From Auraticoccus cholistanensis (GTDB taxonomy: Bacteria; Actinomycetota; Actinomycetes; Propionibacteriales; Propionibacteriaceae): DNA of 57,394 nt. Positions 43,691 to 52,700 of the stretch are shown here, in pieces. The notes under the pieces are model-generated. The model saw nothing but the letters and a program-made list of their open reading frames with translations, ran no database searches and was not told where the DNA came from. The stretch covers positions 218,383 to 275,776 of the forward strand of contig NZ_WPCU01000004.1 in the NCBI RefSeq assembly GCF_009742705.1. The letters are read 5' to 3'. Position 1 is the stretch's first letter, and each line of letters starts with the position of its first letter. Both the position numbers and the translations under genes were made by a program.

Positions 43691-43984
43691 TCAGTCGTCG
43701 CTGGAGTGCAGCCCGCGGTGGGCCGACAGCAGCTCGACCTCCGGACGTCCGGCCACCGCCCGCTCGACCCGGTCCAGCACGTCCACCACGTGGGCCCGGT
43801 CGGCGGCGACCACGCTGGCCCCCACCGCGGCCCGCCGGTGCAGGTCCAGGTGGCCGCACTCGGCCACCGACAGCTCGAAGCGCCGCCGGAGCTCGGCCAC
43901 CAGCGGCCGCACCACCGAGCGCTTCTCCTTCAGGGAGTGCACGTCGCCGAGCAGCAGGTCGAACTCGATCCAGCCGATCCACAC
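43691..43984 (-). CDS. DUF503 family protein
   Basis: This 97-residue protein fits the DUF503/YlxP family: WIGWIEFDLLLGDVHSLKEKRSVVRPLVAELRRRFELSVAECGHLDLHRRAAVGASVVAAD. The family has a ferredoxin-like alpha/beta fold. YlxP is often near rbfA/infB, but here the gene stands alone between unrelated genes. No defined function is known to me. The GTG start at 43984 gives the family's normal opening (V/M)W(I/V)GWIEFDLLL. It is transcribed toward the DUF1540 gene on the same strand. Confidence 0.87.
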   Translation of the reverse strand: MWIGWIEFDLLLGDVHSLKEKRSVVRPLVAELRRRFELSVAECGHLDLHRRAAVGASVVAADRAHVVDVLDRVERAVAGRPEVELLSAHRGLHSSDD

Positions 43985-44074
43985 ACGGCCCACCCTAGGA
44001 CCGGGGCGGGCCCGGCCGGGCACCCGCCAGGGAGAGCCCTGGTGGGTGCCCGGTCCGCCCCCTGTGCTGCTGGC

Positions 44075-44506
44075 TCAGCTCCCTCCGGAGCCGATGCGGT
44101 GCTCGTGCGGGATCAGCGGCTTCTCGCCCCGGACCCGCAGCTGCTGCACGGCCCAGGTGTTGCCGTCGGGGTCGCTGAAGCCGAAGAAGGTGCCGCCGTC
44201 GCGCTCGTCGAGGACGACGACCTCGCCCGCCTCGACGCCGCGGGACAGCAGCTCGGCGCGCGCGGCCCCGGCGTCGGCCACGCAGAGCTGCAGCCCGCGC
44301 AGCGAGCCCGGAGCCATCTCCTGCTGGGCGGGCAGGGTGCCGACGACGATCGAGCAGCCGGAGCCGGTGGGCGTCAGCTGGGCGAAGCGGTGCTCCCCGG
44401 CCCGGGTGTCGTGGTCGAGAGCGAACCCGACCCGGTCGCGGTAGAACTCGATCGCCCGGTCCACGTCGCTGACGGGGACGACGACGACCTCGAGGGTCCA
44501 GTCCAC
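44075..44506 (-). CDS. VOC/glyoxalase family protein
   Basis: This 143-residue single VOC protein is built from two beta-alpha-beta-beta-beta units: VDWTLEVVVVPVSDVDRAIEFYRDRVGFALDHDTR and LQLCVADAGAARAELLSRGVEAGEVVVLDERDGGTFFGFSDPDGNTWAVQQLR. GGAGA before GTG 44506 decides the start. It is the third gene of an ArsR/SRPBCC/VOC operon. Members of the superfamily include glyoxalases, dioxygenases and antibiotic-binding proteins; none of these roles can be assigned. It mirrors the VOC domain fused to ArsR at 31971. Confidence 0.86.
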   Translation of the reverse strand: MDWTLEVVVVPVSDVDRAIEFYRDRVGFALDHDTRAGEHRFAQLTPTGSGCSIVVGTLPAQQEMAPGSLRGLQLCVADAGAARAELLSRGVEAGEVVVLDERDGGTFFGFSDPDGNTWAVQQLRVRGEKPLIPHEHRIGSGGS

Positions 44507-44546
44507 GGGAGTCTCCTTCCTTGTGGTGTGGTCGTCCGGTGCGTGG

Positions 44547-45023
44547 TCAGCCGGCGTCGAGGATGTCGTCCAGGCGCTGGTAGCCCTCCTCGACACCGGT
44601 CTGCATGCCGCTGGCCACCATCGCGTCGCGGGTCTCGACGCTGGGGTAGACGGCGTGGCCGACGAGACGGGTCCGCCCTCCCTCGAGCCGCTCGAAGGTG
44701 AGGTACTCCAGGCTGATCTGGTCGGGAGCGCCCTCGAACTCGAAGGTCTGCACGGCCAGCTCGTCGCGGCGGACGACGTGGAAGACGCCGTTGAAGGCGT
44801 ACTCCTCGCCCGTCGGGGTGCGCTGGACGAAGCGGTAGCCGCCCCCGGTGGTGAAGTCGTGGCGCTGCAGGTCCGTCTCGTAGCCGTGGGGGCCGATCCA
44901 GCGGGCGTACAGCTCGGGGTCGGCGTGGGCCTGGAACACCTTCTCCACCGGCGCCTCGAACTCGCGCACGATGTCGATGAAGGGCAGGCCCTCGGGGGCG
45001 GAGATGGTCACGGGGTTGGTCAT
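44547..45023 (-). CDS. SRPBCC (AHSA1-like) protein of the ArsR operon
   Basis: This 158-residue protein has the AHSA1/START fold: IDIVREFEAPVEKVFQAHADPELYARWIGPHGYETDLQRHDFTTGGGYRFVQR then FNGVFHVVRRDELAVQTFEFEG and MQTGVEEGYQRLDDIL, the usual C-terminal helix. ATG 45023 overlaps the stop of the ArsR gene in the form ATGA, so expression is coupled. ArsR-SRPBCC pairs are common in Actinobacteria; the SRPBCC protein probably binds the hydrophobic molecule that relieves repression or detoxifies it. Confidence 0.88.
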   Translation of the reverse strand: MTNPVTISAPEGLPFIDIVREFEAPVEKVFQAHADPELYARWIGPHGYETDLQRHDFTTGGGYRFVQRTPTGEEYAFNGVFHVVRRDELAVQTFEFEGAPDQISLEYLTFERLEGGRTRLVGHAVYPSVETRDAMVASGMQTGVEEGYQRLDDILDAG

Positions 45024-45475
45024 GTCTGGTCCTCCTGCTCGGTGTGGTTGTGGTCGCTGTCGTCGTGCTGCGTGTCGTCGTGCTGCGTGTCGTCGTGCTG
45101 CGTGTCGTCGTGCGGGGGGTGCTGTGCCGGCCCGTCCCGGTCCTCCTCGGCCATCGAGGCCAGGACGTCGTCGAGCGAGCGGTAGCGGGCCTCGGCGACG
45201 AGGCGGTAGCGGTCGATCCAGGCGGTGAGCTGCTCGAGCCGGGCGGGCGCGAGGTGGACCGGACGTCGTTGCGCCTCGCGGGTGCGGGTCACCAGCCCCG
45301 CCCGCTCGAGCACGGCGATGTGCTTCGACGTCGCCTGCTTGGTGATCGGGAACAGCTCGGCCAGCTCGTTGACCGTGGCCGGGCCCCTGCTCAGGCGGGC
45401 CACCACCGCCCGGCGCACCGGGTCGGCCAGGGCCAGGAAGGCCCGGTCGAGCTGCTGATCCGCCGTCTCGTCCAC
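45020..45475 (-). CDS. ArsR-family repressor with His/Asp-rich repeat tail
   Basis: This 151-residue regulator has a winged helix at 8-95 (LDRAFLALADPVRRAVVARLSRGPATVNELAELF, PITKQATSKHIAVLERAGLVTRTREAQRRPVHLAPARLEQL) and a tail of HDDTQ repeated three times then HDDSDHNH, which could bind metal ions. It lacks the CxC metal site of classical ArsR. GTG 45475 follows GGAGGA. Two near-identical palindromes overlap its promoter, so it most likely represses its own ArsR-SRPBCC-VOC operon. The tail is encoded by three exact 15-bp units and may vary in length between strains. Confidence 0.88.
   Translation of the reverse strand: MDETADQQLDRAFLALADPVRRAVVARLSRGPATVNELAELFPITKQATSKHIAVLERAGLVTRTREAQRRPVHLAPARLEQLTAWIDRYRLVAEARYRSLDDVLASMAEEDRDGPAQHPPHDDTQHDDTQHDDTQHDDSDHNHTEQEDQT
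45061..45105. repeat. Three perfect 15-bp tandem units in the ArsR tail
   Basis: CGTCGTGCTGCGTGT repeats at 45061, 45076 and 45091, with a partial fourth following. Each unit is a multiple of three and encodes HDDTQ on the minus strand, so copy-number change keeps the frame. Confidence 0.9.
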
Positions 45476-45490
45476 CCTGCTCCTCCGTCG

Positions 45491-45552
45491 TGATCAACCG
45501 ATGGGTTGATCACACCACCACATCGCCTGGTTGTCAACCGTCTGGTTGATCA
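45491..45552 (-). promoter_or_regulatory. ArsR promoter with doubled palindromic operator
   Basis: Operator 1 is TGATCAACC / GGTTGATCA with a 4-base centre (45491-45512). Operator 2 is TGTCAACC / GGTTGATCA (45532-45552). Centres are about 40 bases apart. On the minus strand TTGACA (45537-45532) and TGTGAT (45514-45509) are separated by 17 bases, so operator 2 covers the -35 and operator 1 covers the -10 and start site. The divergent epimerase gene at 45597 may be controlled by the same sites. Confidence 0.75.
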
Positions 45553-45596
45553 CGGTCGGGGTCGGGCGCCCCGCCGGGGTGGGGCAGACTCCTGGC

Positions 45597-46454
45597 ATGC
45601 GCATCGCGGTCACCGGAGGGTCGGGCAAGCTCGGGCGGACGGTCGTCCGCGAGCTGCAGCGGAACGGGCACGAGGTGGTCAACCTCGACCGCCAGGGCGC
45701 CCGCGGGCCCGGCTACCTGCCGGTCGACATCACCGACCTCGGGCAGGTGGTGGACGCGCTGGCCGGGGTGAACCGGAGCGAGCCGGTGGAGGCGCTGGTG
45801 CACCTGGCAGCCATCCCCGCGCCCGGGCTGGCCACCGACGCCGCCACCTTCAGCCACAACCTGGTGGGCACCTTCAACGTGTTCTGGGCCGCCGTCCGGC
45901 TGGGCATCACGAAGATCGTCTACGCCTCCAGCGAGACGGTGCTGGGGCTGCCCTTCGACACGCCGCCGCCCTACATCCCGGTCGACGAGGAGTACCCGGC
46001 CCGGCCCGAGTCGGTGTACTCGCTGGTCAAGCACCTGGAGGAGACCATGGCGGTGGAGCTCTGCCGGTGGTACCCCGAGCTCTCGATCAGCGCCTTCCGC
46101 TTCTCCAACGTGATGGAGCCGGCGGACTACGCCGCCTTCCCGGCCTTCGACGCCGACGCCCGGGCCCGCAGCTGGAACCTGTGGGGCTACATCGACGCCC
46201 GGGACGGCGCGCACGCCGTGGAGTGCGCGCTGCGGCGTGCGCCGCAGGGGTTCGAGCGCTACGTCGTCGCCAACGCCGACACGGTGATGAGCCGGCCCAA
46301 CGCCGAGCTCGTGCAGGAGGTCTTCCCGGGGGTGGAGTACCGGCCCACGGCCGGACCGAACGACACCCTGCTCTCGATCGACAAGGCACGCCGGCTGCTG
46401 GGCTACGAGCCCCGGCACAGCTGGCGCGACCACGTCGAGGCCGCGCCCGCCTGA
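45597..46454 (+). CDS. NAD(P)-dependent epimerase/dehydratase family (extended SDR) protein
   Basis: This 285-residue extended SDR has the Rossmann motif TGGSGKLGRTVVREL at the N-terminus, the VHLAAIPAPG strand, ASSETVLG and the catalytic YSLVKHLEE (YxxxK). Relatives act on nucleotide or free sugars, including uronate dehydrogenase-like oxidoreductases. The substrate is not readable. ATG 45597 places the Rossmann motif at the very start; the sequence upstream (the operator zone) should not be translated. CAGACT six bases before the ATG could serve as -10 of a leaderless message. It is divergent from the ArsR operon and ends 21 bases from the zinc-ribbon gene. Confidence 0.87.
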   Translation: MRIAVTGGSGKLGRTVVRELQRNGHEVVNLDRQGARGPGYLPVDITDLGQVVDALAGVNRSEPVEALVHLAAIPAPGLATDAATFSHNLVGTFNVFWAAVRLGITKIVYASSETVLGLPFDTPPPYIPVDEEYPARPESVYSLVKHLEETMAVELCRWYPELSISAFRFSNVMEPADYAAFPAFDADARARSWNLWGYIDARDGAHAVECALRRAPQGFERYVVANADTVMSRPNAELVQEVFPGVEYRPTAGPNDTLLSIDKARRLLGYEPRHSWRDHVEAAPA

Positions 46455-46475
46455 ACCGGCCGGGCCGACCCGGGC

Positions 46476-46826
46476 TCAGCCGAAGAGCTCGCCCAGGAAG
46501 CCGCCGCGGCGGTGCCGGGAGTGCCCGTACCGGTTCGGGGAGCCGTACCGGTCGGGGGAGTCGGGTGACCCGGGGCTGCCCCAGCGCCCGTGCGGCGGCA
46601 TCGCCGCCTGCTGCTGGGGCGGGCGGTAGCCGGCCGCGGGCGGCGGCGTCGCCTGCCCGGAGTAGGTCGCCTGCCCGGCGTAGTACGCGCTCTCCGCGTC
46701 CGCCAGCCGCTCCAGCTCACCGCGGTCGAGGAACACCCCGCGGCAGCCGGTGCACTGGTCGATGGTGACCCCGCTCCGCTCGTACTGGCGCATCGGGGAC
46801 TCGCACTTGGGACACCGCAGCTCCAT
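46476..46826 (-). CDS. TFIIB-type zinc-ribbon protein (zf-TFIIB)
   Basis: This 116-residue protein has an N-terminal zinc ribbon, CPKC and CTGCRGVFLDRGELERL, matching the zf-TFIIB family in which four Cys bind one zinc. A Pro/Gln/Tyr/Gly-rich disordered segment follows, and a short conserved-looking tail, RRGGFLGELFG, ends it. It is widespread in Actinobacteria with unknown role; a nucleic-acid or protein adaptor is possible. It converges on the epimerase gene. ATG 46826 gives the normal start MELRCPKCE. Confidence 0.86.
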   Translation of the reverse strand: MELRCPKCESPMRQYERSGVTIDQCTGCRGVFLDRGELERLADAESAYYAGQATYSGQATPPPAAGYRPPQQQAAMPPHGRWGSPGSPDSPDRYGSPNRYGHSRHRRGGFLGELFG

Positions 46827-46881
46827 GCCGGGAGTCTAGACAGCCTGCCCGGAGTCCGCAGAGGGCGCGTACCCTGCGCCC

Positions 46882-48162
46882 ATGGGTCACGACGTCGCGG
46901 TCCCCGCCGGAGTGGACGCCGCGCGTCTGGCGCGGGCGCTGCTGGACGCCCACGACGCGTTCCTGGCCACCGGCGCCGTCTGCCCGACGATCCGCCCGGT
47001 GGTGCTGGACTCGTGGCGCCGCAGCATCGCCGAGGGGCTCGACCCCGAGCGCGACCTGCCCCCGCTGCGCCTGGACGAGGACGCCCTGGCCGAGATCCGG
47101 GCCGCCCACCCGCTGCGCACCGCGATGCCGGTGATCCGCCGGCTGCTGGTCGACAGCGCCACCGAGGCCGGGCTGCTGGTGGCGGTGAGCGACGCCGTCG
47201 GGCAGCTGCTGTGGGTCGAGGGCGCCCCGCACCTGCGCTCGCGGGCCGAGCGGGTGAACTTCGTCGCGGGGGCGGACTGGTCCGAGTGCAGCGCCGGCAC
47301 CAACGCTCCGGGCACGGCGCTGGCGCTGGGGCGTCCGGTGCAGCTGCTGGGGCCCGAGCACCTGGTGCGCCCGGTCACCCCGTGGAGCTGCTCGGCGGCC
47401 CCGATCCACGACCCCGACACCGGCGCGGTGCTCGGCGTGCTGGACGTCACGGGCGGGCCGGAGGTCGCCAGCGCGCAGAGCCTGGGCCTGGTGTGGGCCA
47501 CCGTGGCCGCGGTGGAGGCGGAGCTGCGGATCGAGCGGCTCAGCCCGCCGGGTCGCCGCCCGCCCGCGCGGCCCGGCCCGCGGCCGGCGCGGCTGGACGT
47601 CCTGGGCTGCCGTGCCGCCACCCTGCACCACGGCAGCAGCACCACCCGGCTCAGCCTGCGCCACTCCGAGCTGCTGCTGCTGGTGGCCACCGCGCCGGAG
47701 GGGCTCACCGCCAGCCAGCTCGCGGTGGCGCTCAGCGAGGAGGAGCAGGCCGACGTCACCATCCGCGCCGAGATGTCGCGGCTGCGGACCGTGCTGGGCG
47801 ACCTGGCCCTGCGGTCGCGGCCCTACCGGCTGGCGGGGTCGCTGGAGCTGGACGTCCGCCGGGTGCGCCGGCACCTGGCCGCCGGCGCGCTGCGGCGCGC
47901 CGTCGCCGCCTACCGGGGGCCCGTGCTGCCCGACTCCGAGGCTCCCGCGGTGGTGCGGCTGCGGCGCGACCTGCACCGCCAGCTGCGATCGGCCCTGCTC
48001 GCCGGCGACGACCCCGACGCGCTGCTGTCCTTCGCCGACACCGAGCACGGCCGCGACGACCTGGAGGTGTGGCAGCGCGCGCTGGAGTGCCTGCCCGCCG
48101 GTTCCCCGCGTGCCGCGGAGGTCGCGGCCCACGTCGCCGCACTGGACGCCGAGCTCGGCTGA
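46882..48162 (+). CDS. GAF-domain transcriptional regulator (aldehyde/alcohol-response type)
   Basis: This 426-residue protein has an N-terminal segment typical of AcoR-like sensors (PTIRPVVLDSWRRSIAEGLDPERDLPPL), a GAF domain (about 80-205; WSECSAGTNAPGTAL and VHDP-like PIHDPDTGAVLGVLDVTGG) and a C-terminal winged-helix/helical region (about 245-420; HSELLLLVATAPEGLTASQLAVALSEEE). The AAA+ and Fis domains of AcoR are absent. In Actinobacteria this family usually lies directly upstream of an aldehyde dehydrogenase gene and regulates it; here that gene is missing. TACCCT lies six bases before ATG 46882, suggesting a leaderless transcript. Confidence 0.8.
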   Translation: MGHDVAVPAGVDAARLARALLDAHDAFLATGAVCPTIRPVVLDSWRRSIAEGLDPERDLPPLRLDEDALAEIRAAHPLRTAMPVIRRLLVDSATEAGLLVAVSDAVGQLLWVEGAPHLRSRAERVNFVAGADWSECSAGTNAPGTALALGRPVQLLGPEHLVRPVTPWSCSAAPIHDPDTGAVLGVLDVTGGPEVASAQSLGLVWATVAAVEAELRIERLSPPGRRPPARPGPRPARLDVLGCRAATLHHGSSTTRLSLRHSELLLLVATAPEGLTASQLAVALSEEEQADVTIRAEMSRLRTVLGDLALRSRPYRLAGSLELDVRRVRRHLAAGALRRAVAAYRGPVLPDSEAPAVVRLRRDLHRQLRSALLAGDDPDALLSFADTEHGRDDLEVWQRALECLPAGSPRAAEVAAHVAALDAELG

Positions 48163-48174
48163 TCCCGCTCGTCC

Positions 48175-48206
48175 GCAACGTCGTTGCAACGTCGCGTGGC
48201 TACCGT
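48175..48206 (+). promoter_or_regulatory. Orphan operator/promoter after the GAF regulator
   Basis: GCAACGTCG occurs twice (48175-48183, 48186-48194) around the palindrome CGTTGCAACG (48182-48191), followed by TACCGT (48201-48206), a candidate -10. The layout looks like the regulated promoter of a gene that is no longer present. GGGGAGAGG at 48222-48230 could be a ribosome binding site for the small frame at 48240. Confidence 0.45.
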
Positions 48207-48239
48207 CCTTCCCAACCACCGTGGGGAGAGGGGTTGCCG

Positions 48240-48506
48240 ATGAGCGGGCCAGCCGGCCAGGGGCGCAGGACGCCGCCGCCCGGCCCGCCCGCGCCGGCCC
48301 GCCCCGCGGCAGCAGGCCCCCGTCCCGGGCGACCGGGCCGGGTACGGGCGCGCACGGACGCCGAGCCACCAGGGTGGCCGGACACGCCCGTGCAGCGCGT
48401 CGCTGTGACCCCGGAGGCTGCTGCCACGACGCGCAGCCTCCGGGCCCGGCACGTGGGCGTGCCGGCGCCGGGGCGGTGCCGGTCGCCGAGGACGTCGACG
48501 GGCTGA
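48240..48506 (+). CDS. Doubtful small reading frame, 88 codons
   Basis: An ATG with a plausible Shine-Dalgarno opens an 88-residue Pro/Arg/Ala-rich frame (MSGPAGQGRRTPPPGPPAPARP at its start is low-complexity). It matches nothing I know. Codon use is not distinctly coding, and the segment also carries several small inverted repeats such as GGCGCACC/GGTGCGCC (48532-48552) just beyond it. It may be a remnant or chance frame in a region where an aldehyde dehydrogenase gene would be expected. Confidence 0.2.
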   Translation: MSGPAGQGRRTPPPGPPAPARPAAAGPRPGRPGRVRARTDAEPPGWPDTPVQRVAVTPEAAATTRSLRARHVGVPAPGRCRSPRTSTG

Positions 48507-48556
48507 CCCGGCCGGGGGAGGTCCGTCGACCGGCGCACCCGCGAGGTGCGCCGCGC

Positions 48557-48596
48557 CCGGTGTGCCGTCGCTACCCCCGAGGCGACGGCACACCGG
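48557..48596. terminator. Strong 15-bp hairpin terminator
   Basis: CCGGTGTGCCGTCGC (48557-48571) and GCGACGGCACACCGG (48582-48596) are perfectly complementary around the 10-base loop TACCCCCGAG. It separates the rightward GAF region from the leftward regulator gene ending at 48643 and probably works in both directions. Confidence 0.75.
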
Positions 48597-48642
48597 TGCT
48601 GCCGGTCACCGCCCGGACACCGACGGGAAGGCCGCGGGGCGC

Positions 48643-49716
48643 TCAGCGGGACGGCGGGGCCGTGGAGGCGCGGACGTTCAGCCGGGGCAGCAGCGTGGTG
48701 CGGGTCAGGGTGGTGCCGGGCCGGCCGGCGTGGCGCACCAGGTCCAGGCAGGCGCGCACGGCTGCTGCCCCGACGTCGCTCTTCGGCGGGCAGACGGCCG
48801 TGAGCGGGATCGCGGCCAGGGCGGCCACCTCGTCGTCGTAGGCCACCACCGACAGGTCCTCCGGCACCCGCAGGCCCCGGTCCTGGGCGAGCCCGACCAG
48901 GCTGATCGCCGCCTCGTCGGGGAGCACCATCACCGCCTGCGCGGCGACGTCCCGCGCGGTGTCCAGGACGGCCTGCAGCCGGGCCGCCGACTCCTCCGGC
49001 GCCACCCCGGCCAGCGCGATCGGCACCTCCACCAGCAGCCCCTCGGGGCACCGCGCGGCCATCGCCCGGGCCACCCCCTCGCGGACCTGGGTGGCGGTCG
49101 TGCTCTCCCGCCAGGCCAGCACCAGCCGACGGTGGCCGAGGTCGGCCAGGTGGTGCACCGCGAGCGCCCCGCCGTGCTGGTGGTCGCTGCGGACACCGCC
49201 CACCACCACCTCGGGTCCGCCCTCCTCCACCCGCCGCTCGACCACCACCACCGGCACCGGCGCCTGCTCCAGCACCCGGTAGGTCGAGGTGTCCTGGCCC
49301 AGGTCGAGGCTGGGGGTGACCAGCAGGCCGTCGACGGCGGAGGCCACCAGCCGGTCGACCTGCTCGACCTCCAGCCGCGGGGAGTACTCCGAGATCGCCA
49401 GCACCAGCCGGACCCCCAGCTCGGCGGCGGCGGCCCGGGCCCCGCGGACCACGTCGGCGTAGTAGTAGCTGGCCGAGGGGACCACGAGCCCCAGGGTGGC
49501 CACCGGCTCGCGGCTGCGGGAGCGCGGCTCGCGGGGGCGGACGGCCACGGCGCCGCCGTGCACCCGCTCGAGCAGACCCCGCTCGGCGAGCTGCACCAGG
49601 TCGCGGCGCACCGTCATCCCCGAGACCCGCCAGCGGCGGGCGAAGTCGGCCACCGCCAGCGTCCCGCGCAGCTCGAGCTCGTGCAGGATGCGGGCCTGCC
49701 GCTCGGCGGGGATCAT
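48643..49716 (-). CDS. DeoR-type HTH fused to a LacI-type sensor domain
   Basis: This 357-residue regulator has an N-terminal DeoR winged helix (MIPAERQARILHELELRGTLAVADFARRWRVSGMTVRRDLVQLAERGLLERVHGGAV) and a C-terminal periplasmic-binding-protein-like sugar sensor as in LacI/GalR (TLGLVVPSASYYYADVVRGARAAAAELG, DGLLVTPS, DLSVVAYDDEVAALAAIPLTAV). Canonical LacI proteins have a different HTH, so this is the DeoR-LacI hybrid class. It lies 56 bases downstream of the secreted lyase gene on the same strand and probably controls it in response to a carbohydrate product. The palindrome ATGGGCCCAT covers its start codon and might be an autoregulatory site. Confidence 0.87.
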   Translation of the reverse strand: MIPAERQARILHELELRGTLAVADFARRWRVSGMTVRRDLVQLAERGLLERVHGGAVAVRPREPRSRSREPVATLGLVVPSASYYYADVVRGARAAAAELGVRLVLAISEYSPRLEVEQVDRLVASAVDGLLVTPSLDLGQDTSTYRVLEQAPVPVVVVERRVEEGGPEVVVGGVRSDHQHGGALAVHHLADLGHRRLVLAWRESTTATQVREGVARAMAARCPEGLLVEVPIALAGVAPEESAARLQAVLDTARDVAAQAVMVLPDEAAISLVGLAQDRGLRVPEDLSVVAYDDEVAALAAIPLTAVCPPKSDVGAAAVRACLDLVRHAGRPGTTLTRTTLLPRLNVRASTAPPSR

Positions 49717-49772
49717 GGGCCCATCCAAGCCAGCCGGCGGCGCCGCGGGGAAGGGGTCCGCCGCCGCCCGGC

Positions 49773-52700
49773 TCAGCCTGCCACCTCGACCGTCAGCGGC
49801 TCGCTGCTGGTGACGCCGGCCGCGTTGAGCAGCTCGAAGCGGTACACGTGCCGGCCGGGGGCCAGACCGTCCAGGGCGACCTGCACCCGCTGGGCGCGGG
49901 GGCTGTCGGCGGTGAGCCGTCCGCTGCGGATCACCACCCCGTCCTCCCGCAGCCGCCAGTCCTCCCCGTTGGTGCCCCACCACAGGTCCGCGGTGAGGGT
50001 GTGGGAGCTGGCGCCGCGACGGTGGTCGGTGCGCAGGTCCGGGCGCCCGGGGGCGGCGTCGGCGACCTCGACGGTGACCGGGCGGGTGGGCGTCCGGCCG
50101 GCGCCGTTCACCAGCTCGGCGGTGTAGGTGTAGCGGCCGTCGGGACGTCCGGCCACCGCCACCCGCACCCGCTGCGGCACGGCCTGCTCCGGGTCCAGCC
50201 GCCGGGCCGCCAGCAGCGCACCGTTCTCGTAGAGCCGCAGCAGGCTGCCCGGCTCGCCCCGCCACAGGTCCATGGTGACGGTGTAGGACCCGTCGGAGAG
50301 ACCGGTGTCCCAGCCCTCGTCGGCGGAGAGCCGGCCCTCGCCCGGGGCGGCGGTGGCGTCGTCCTCGGGCACGGTCAGCGGCAGCGGGTCGCCGGTGCCC
50401 AGCGCCTCGAAGTCGACCACCCGCCCGTCCACCACCAGCTCGCCGCCGGCGGTGGTGGTCGAGGTCAGCGGACCCTCGGCGGAGGTCGCCAGCACGACGC
50501 GGAAGTCGGCGCTGGTGCCGGTGGTGGAGAGCCGCAGCGCGCCGTCGACCACCTGGGGGCGCAGCCCCGCCGGGCTCACCACGAACCCGCTGAGCACGGC
50601 GCCGCCGGCGGAGGTGAAGGTGAAGTCCGGCTGGTTGGGTCCGGGCTCGGCGGGGACGCCGATCTCGACCCCCGGCTCGGGCCGCAGCTGCCAGTCCCAG
50701 CGGTGGGAGGTGTCGTCGGCGAACCGGTCGTGGACCACCACCAGGGCGTCGGCCCGGTGACCGGCGGCCAGGTCCACCACCTGCTCGCGGCGGGCGACGT
50801 CCACGCCGAAGTTGGCCGAGCCGTCGAGCTCCAGGTGCCCGCCGCCCTGGCCGGCGAAGGCGGTCGAGGAGAGGGTCCGGCCGGCGCCGGTCACCGTCTC
50901 GTACTGGTTGCGGTACGGCTCCAGCCGGCCGTCCACCAGCGGCTTGCTCCACAGCGACGGGTCGGTGCTGGCCTTGCCGCCCTGCTGGGCCCAGGTGGTG
51001 TCGTGGCTCATCCACGACAGCGAGAAGGTCTCCGCCGCCGACCAGCCGCGGTGCTGGGTGCCGCGGTTGGAGGTGACGACCAGGGTGTCGTCGGCGTCGG
51101 CGATGCGGTTGCGGAAGGCGAAGAAGCCGGGCTCGTCGTCCAGCAGCGCCCGCCCCAGGGAGGGCTCGGTCGCCTCGTCGGGGTCACCGCTGCCGCCGGG
51201 GTGGTAGAGCACCGACCACAGCGAGTGGACGTCGTCGAAGCGGGGCGAGGGCGCGGCCGTCCCCTGCACGGCGTCGTAGGTGTGCTGGAGGGCGGGCAGC
51301 GCACCACCGGGGGTCAGGGGGAACAGCAGCGGGAAGATGCCGCTGACCTGGCCGGAGGGGCCGCTGACCCCGAACTGGGCCACGTCGCCGTCCTCGCGGC
51401 TGGAGGCCACGTGCAGCGCCAGCTCCCAGAACCGGGGCCGGGCCAGGTGCTCGTCCAGCACCTGCAGCCCGGTCCCCTGGGCGAAGTAGAGCGAGGGCAG
51501 CATGTACAGCGCGGTGTAGTGCAGGTAGTCCCAGCCCTCCTGCGTCCAGCCGGTGCCGGAGTAGCCCTGGTCGAGGTGCTGGGCCACCTGGTCGGTCAGG
51601 TAGGCGATCCGGCGGTCGTGCAGGCCGAAATCGCCGTCGCCGCGGGCCGACAGCAGCAGCGCCAGCTCGGTGGTGCGGGCCACGCCGACCCAGTTGCTGG
51701 TCTTCTCGACGTCGTCGAGGCCGTCGTGGTGGTAGGTGGAGAGCAGGTCGACCGAACGGGTCATCAGGTCGCGCACCTGCCGGCGCTGCTCCTCGTCCCA
51801 GCCCTGGTAGGCCCAGTCGTACACCGGCGCGAGCAGCAGGTTGGCCCGGCCCAGCTCGAGCCCGGTGTTGATCTCGCGGGCGACCACGAAGCCCTCGGCC
51901 GACATCACCGCCGCGTGCGCCTGCTGGGCGTACCCGCGGTCCCCGGTGACGACGTAGGCGAAGGCGGCGTCGCGTCCCCGGTACAGCCCGGCGCTGCCGT
52001 TGGTCGGGTAGGCGGCGTCACCGCGCGCCAGCCGGTCGAGCAGCGCCTGCCAGGCGCCGGTGGCGGTGGGGTCGCCGGCGGCCAGCCGGTCGCGGACGTC
52101 CTGCACGGTGTCGGTGTCCATCACCGCGCGGGGGTGCTCCGAACGACCGACCACCGCGCTGGCCAGCAGCTCCTCGCCGCGGACCATCCGCACCAGCGTG
52201 CCCGGGCCGGCGGCGAGCGTGGTGGCTCCTCGGCGTCCGGGCAGCGGCGTGGTGCTCGACCCGACGACCAGGCTGAGGCCGCCGTGGTCCAGCTGCGGCG
52301 GCAGCGACCAGGAGACGTGGGCGCCGTCGTCGCGCTGCAGGGCGGTCAGCGTGACCACCCGCTGCTGGATGGTGAACTGCTCCGGGGTGGTGACCGTGGC
52401 CGACGGCGTGCTGGCCACCGGCTGCCCGGCGGCGTCGAGACCGACCACCCGGTAGCTGTAGGTGGTGCCCGGCAGGACGTCCTCGTCGGCCGTCGTCGCG
52501 GCCTGGGCGTGGTCGAGCAGGTTGGCCGGTGCGGGCACGACCTCGGCCGAGCCCGGCACCCGGTGCACGGCGTAGCGGGCCACCCGGGGCGCCCGCTCGC
52601 CGAGCGACCAGAACAGCTCGGTGGTGCCGGTGCCGGTGGCCGAGGCGGTGAGGGTGGGGCCCTCGACGGTCTCGGCCAGCTCCAGGTCGGCGAACCACAG

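Noticed and set aside
45531-45596. ATG at 45531 as start of the epimerase gene
   Set aside because: It lies within the ArsR operator zone and would add 22 non-conserved residues before the Rossmann motif.
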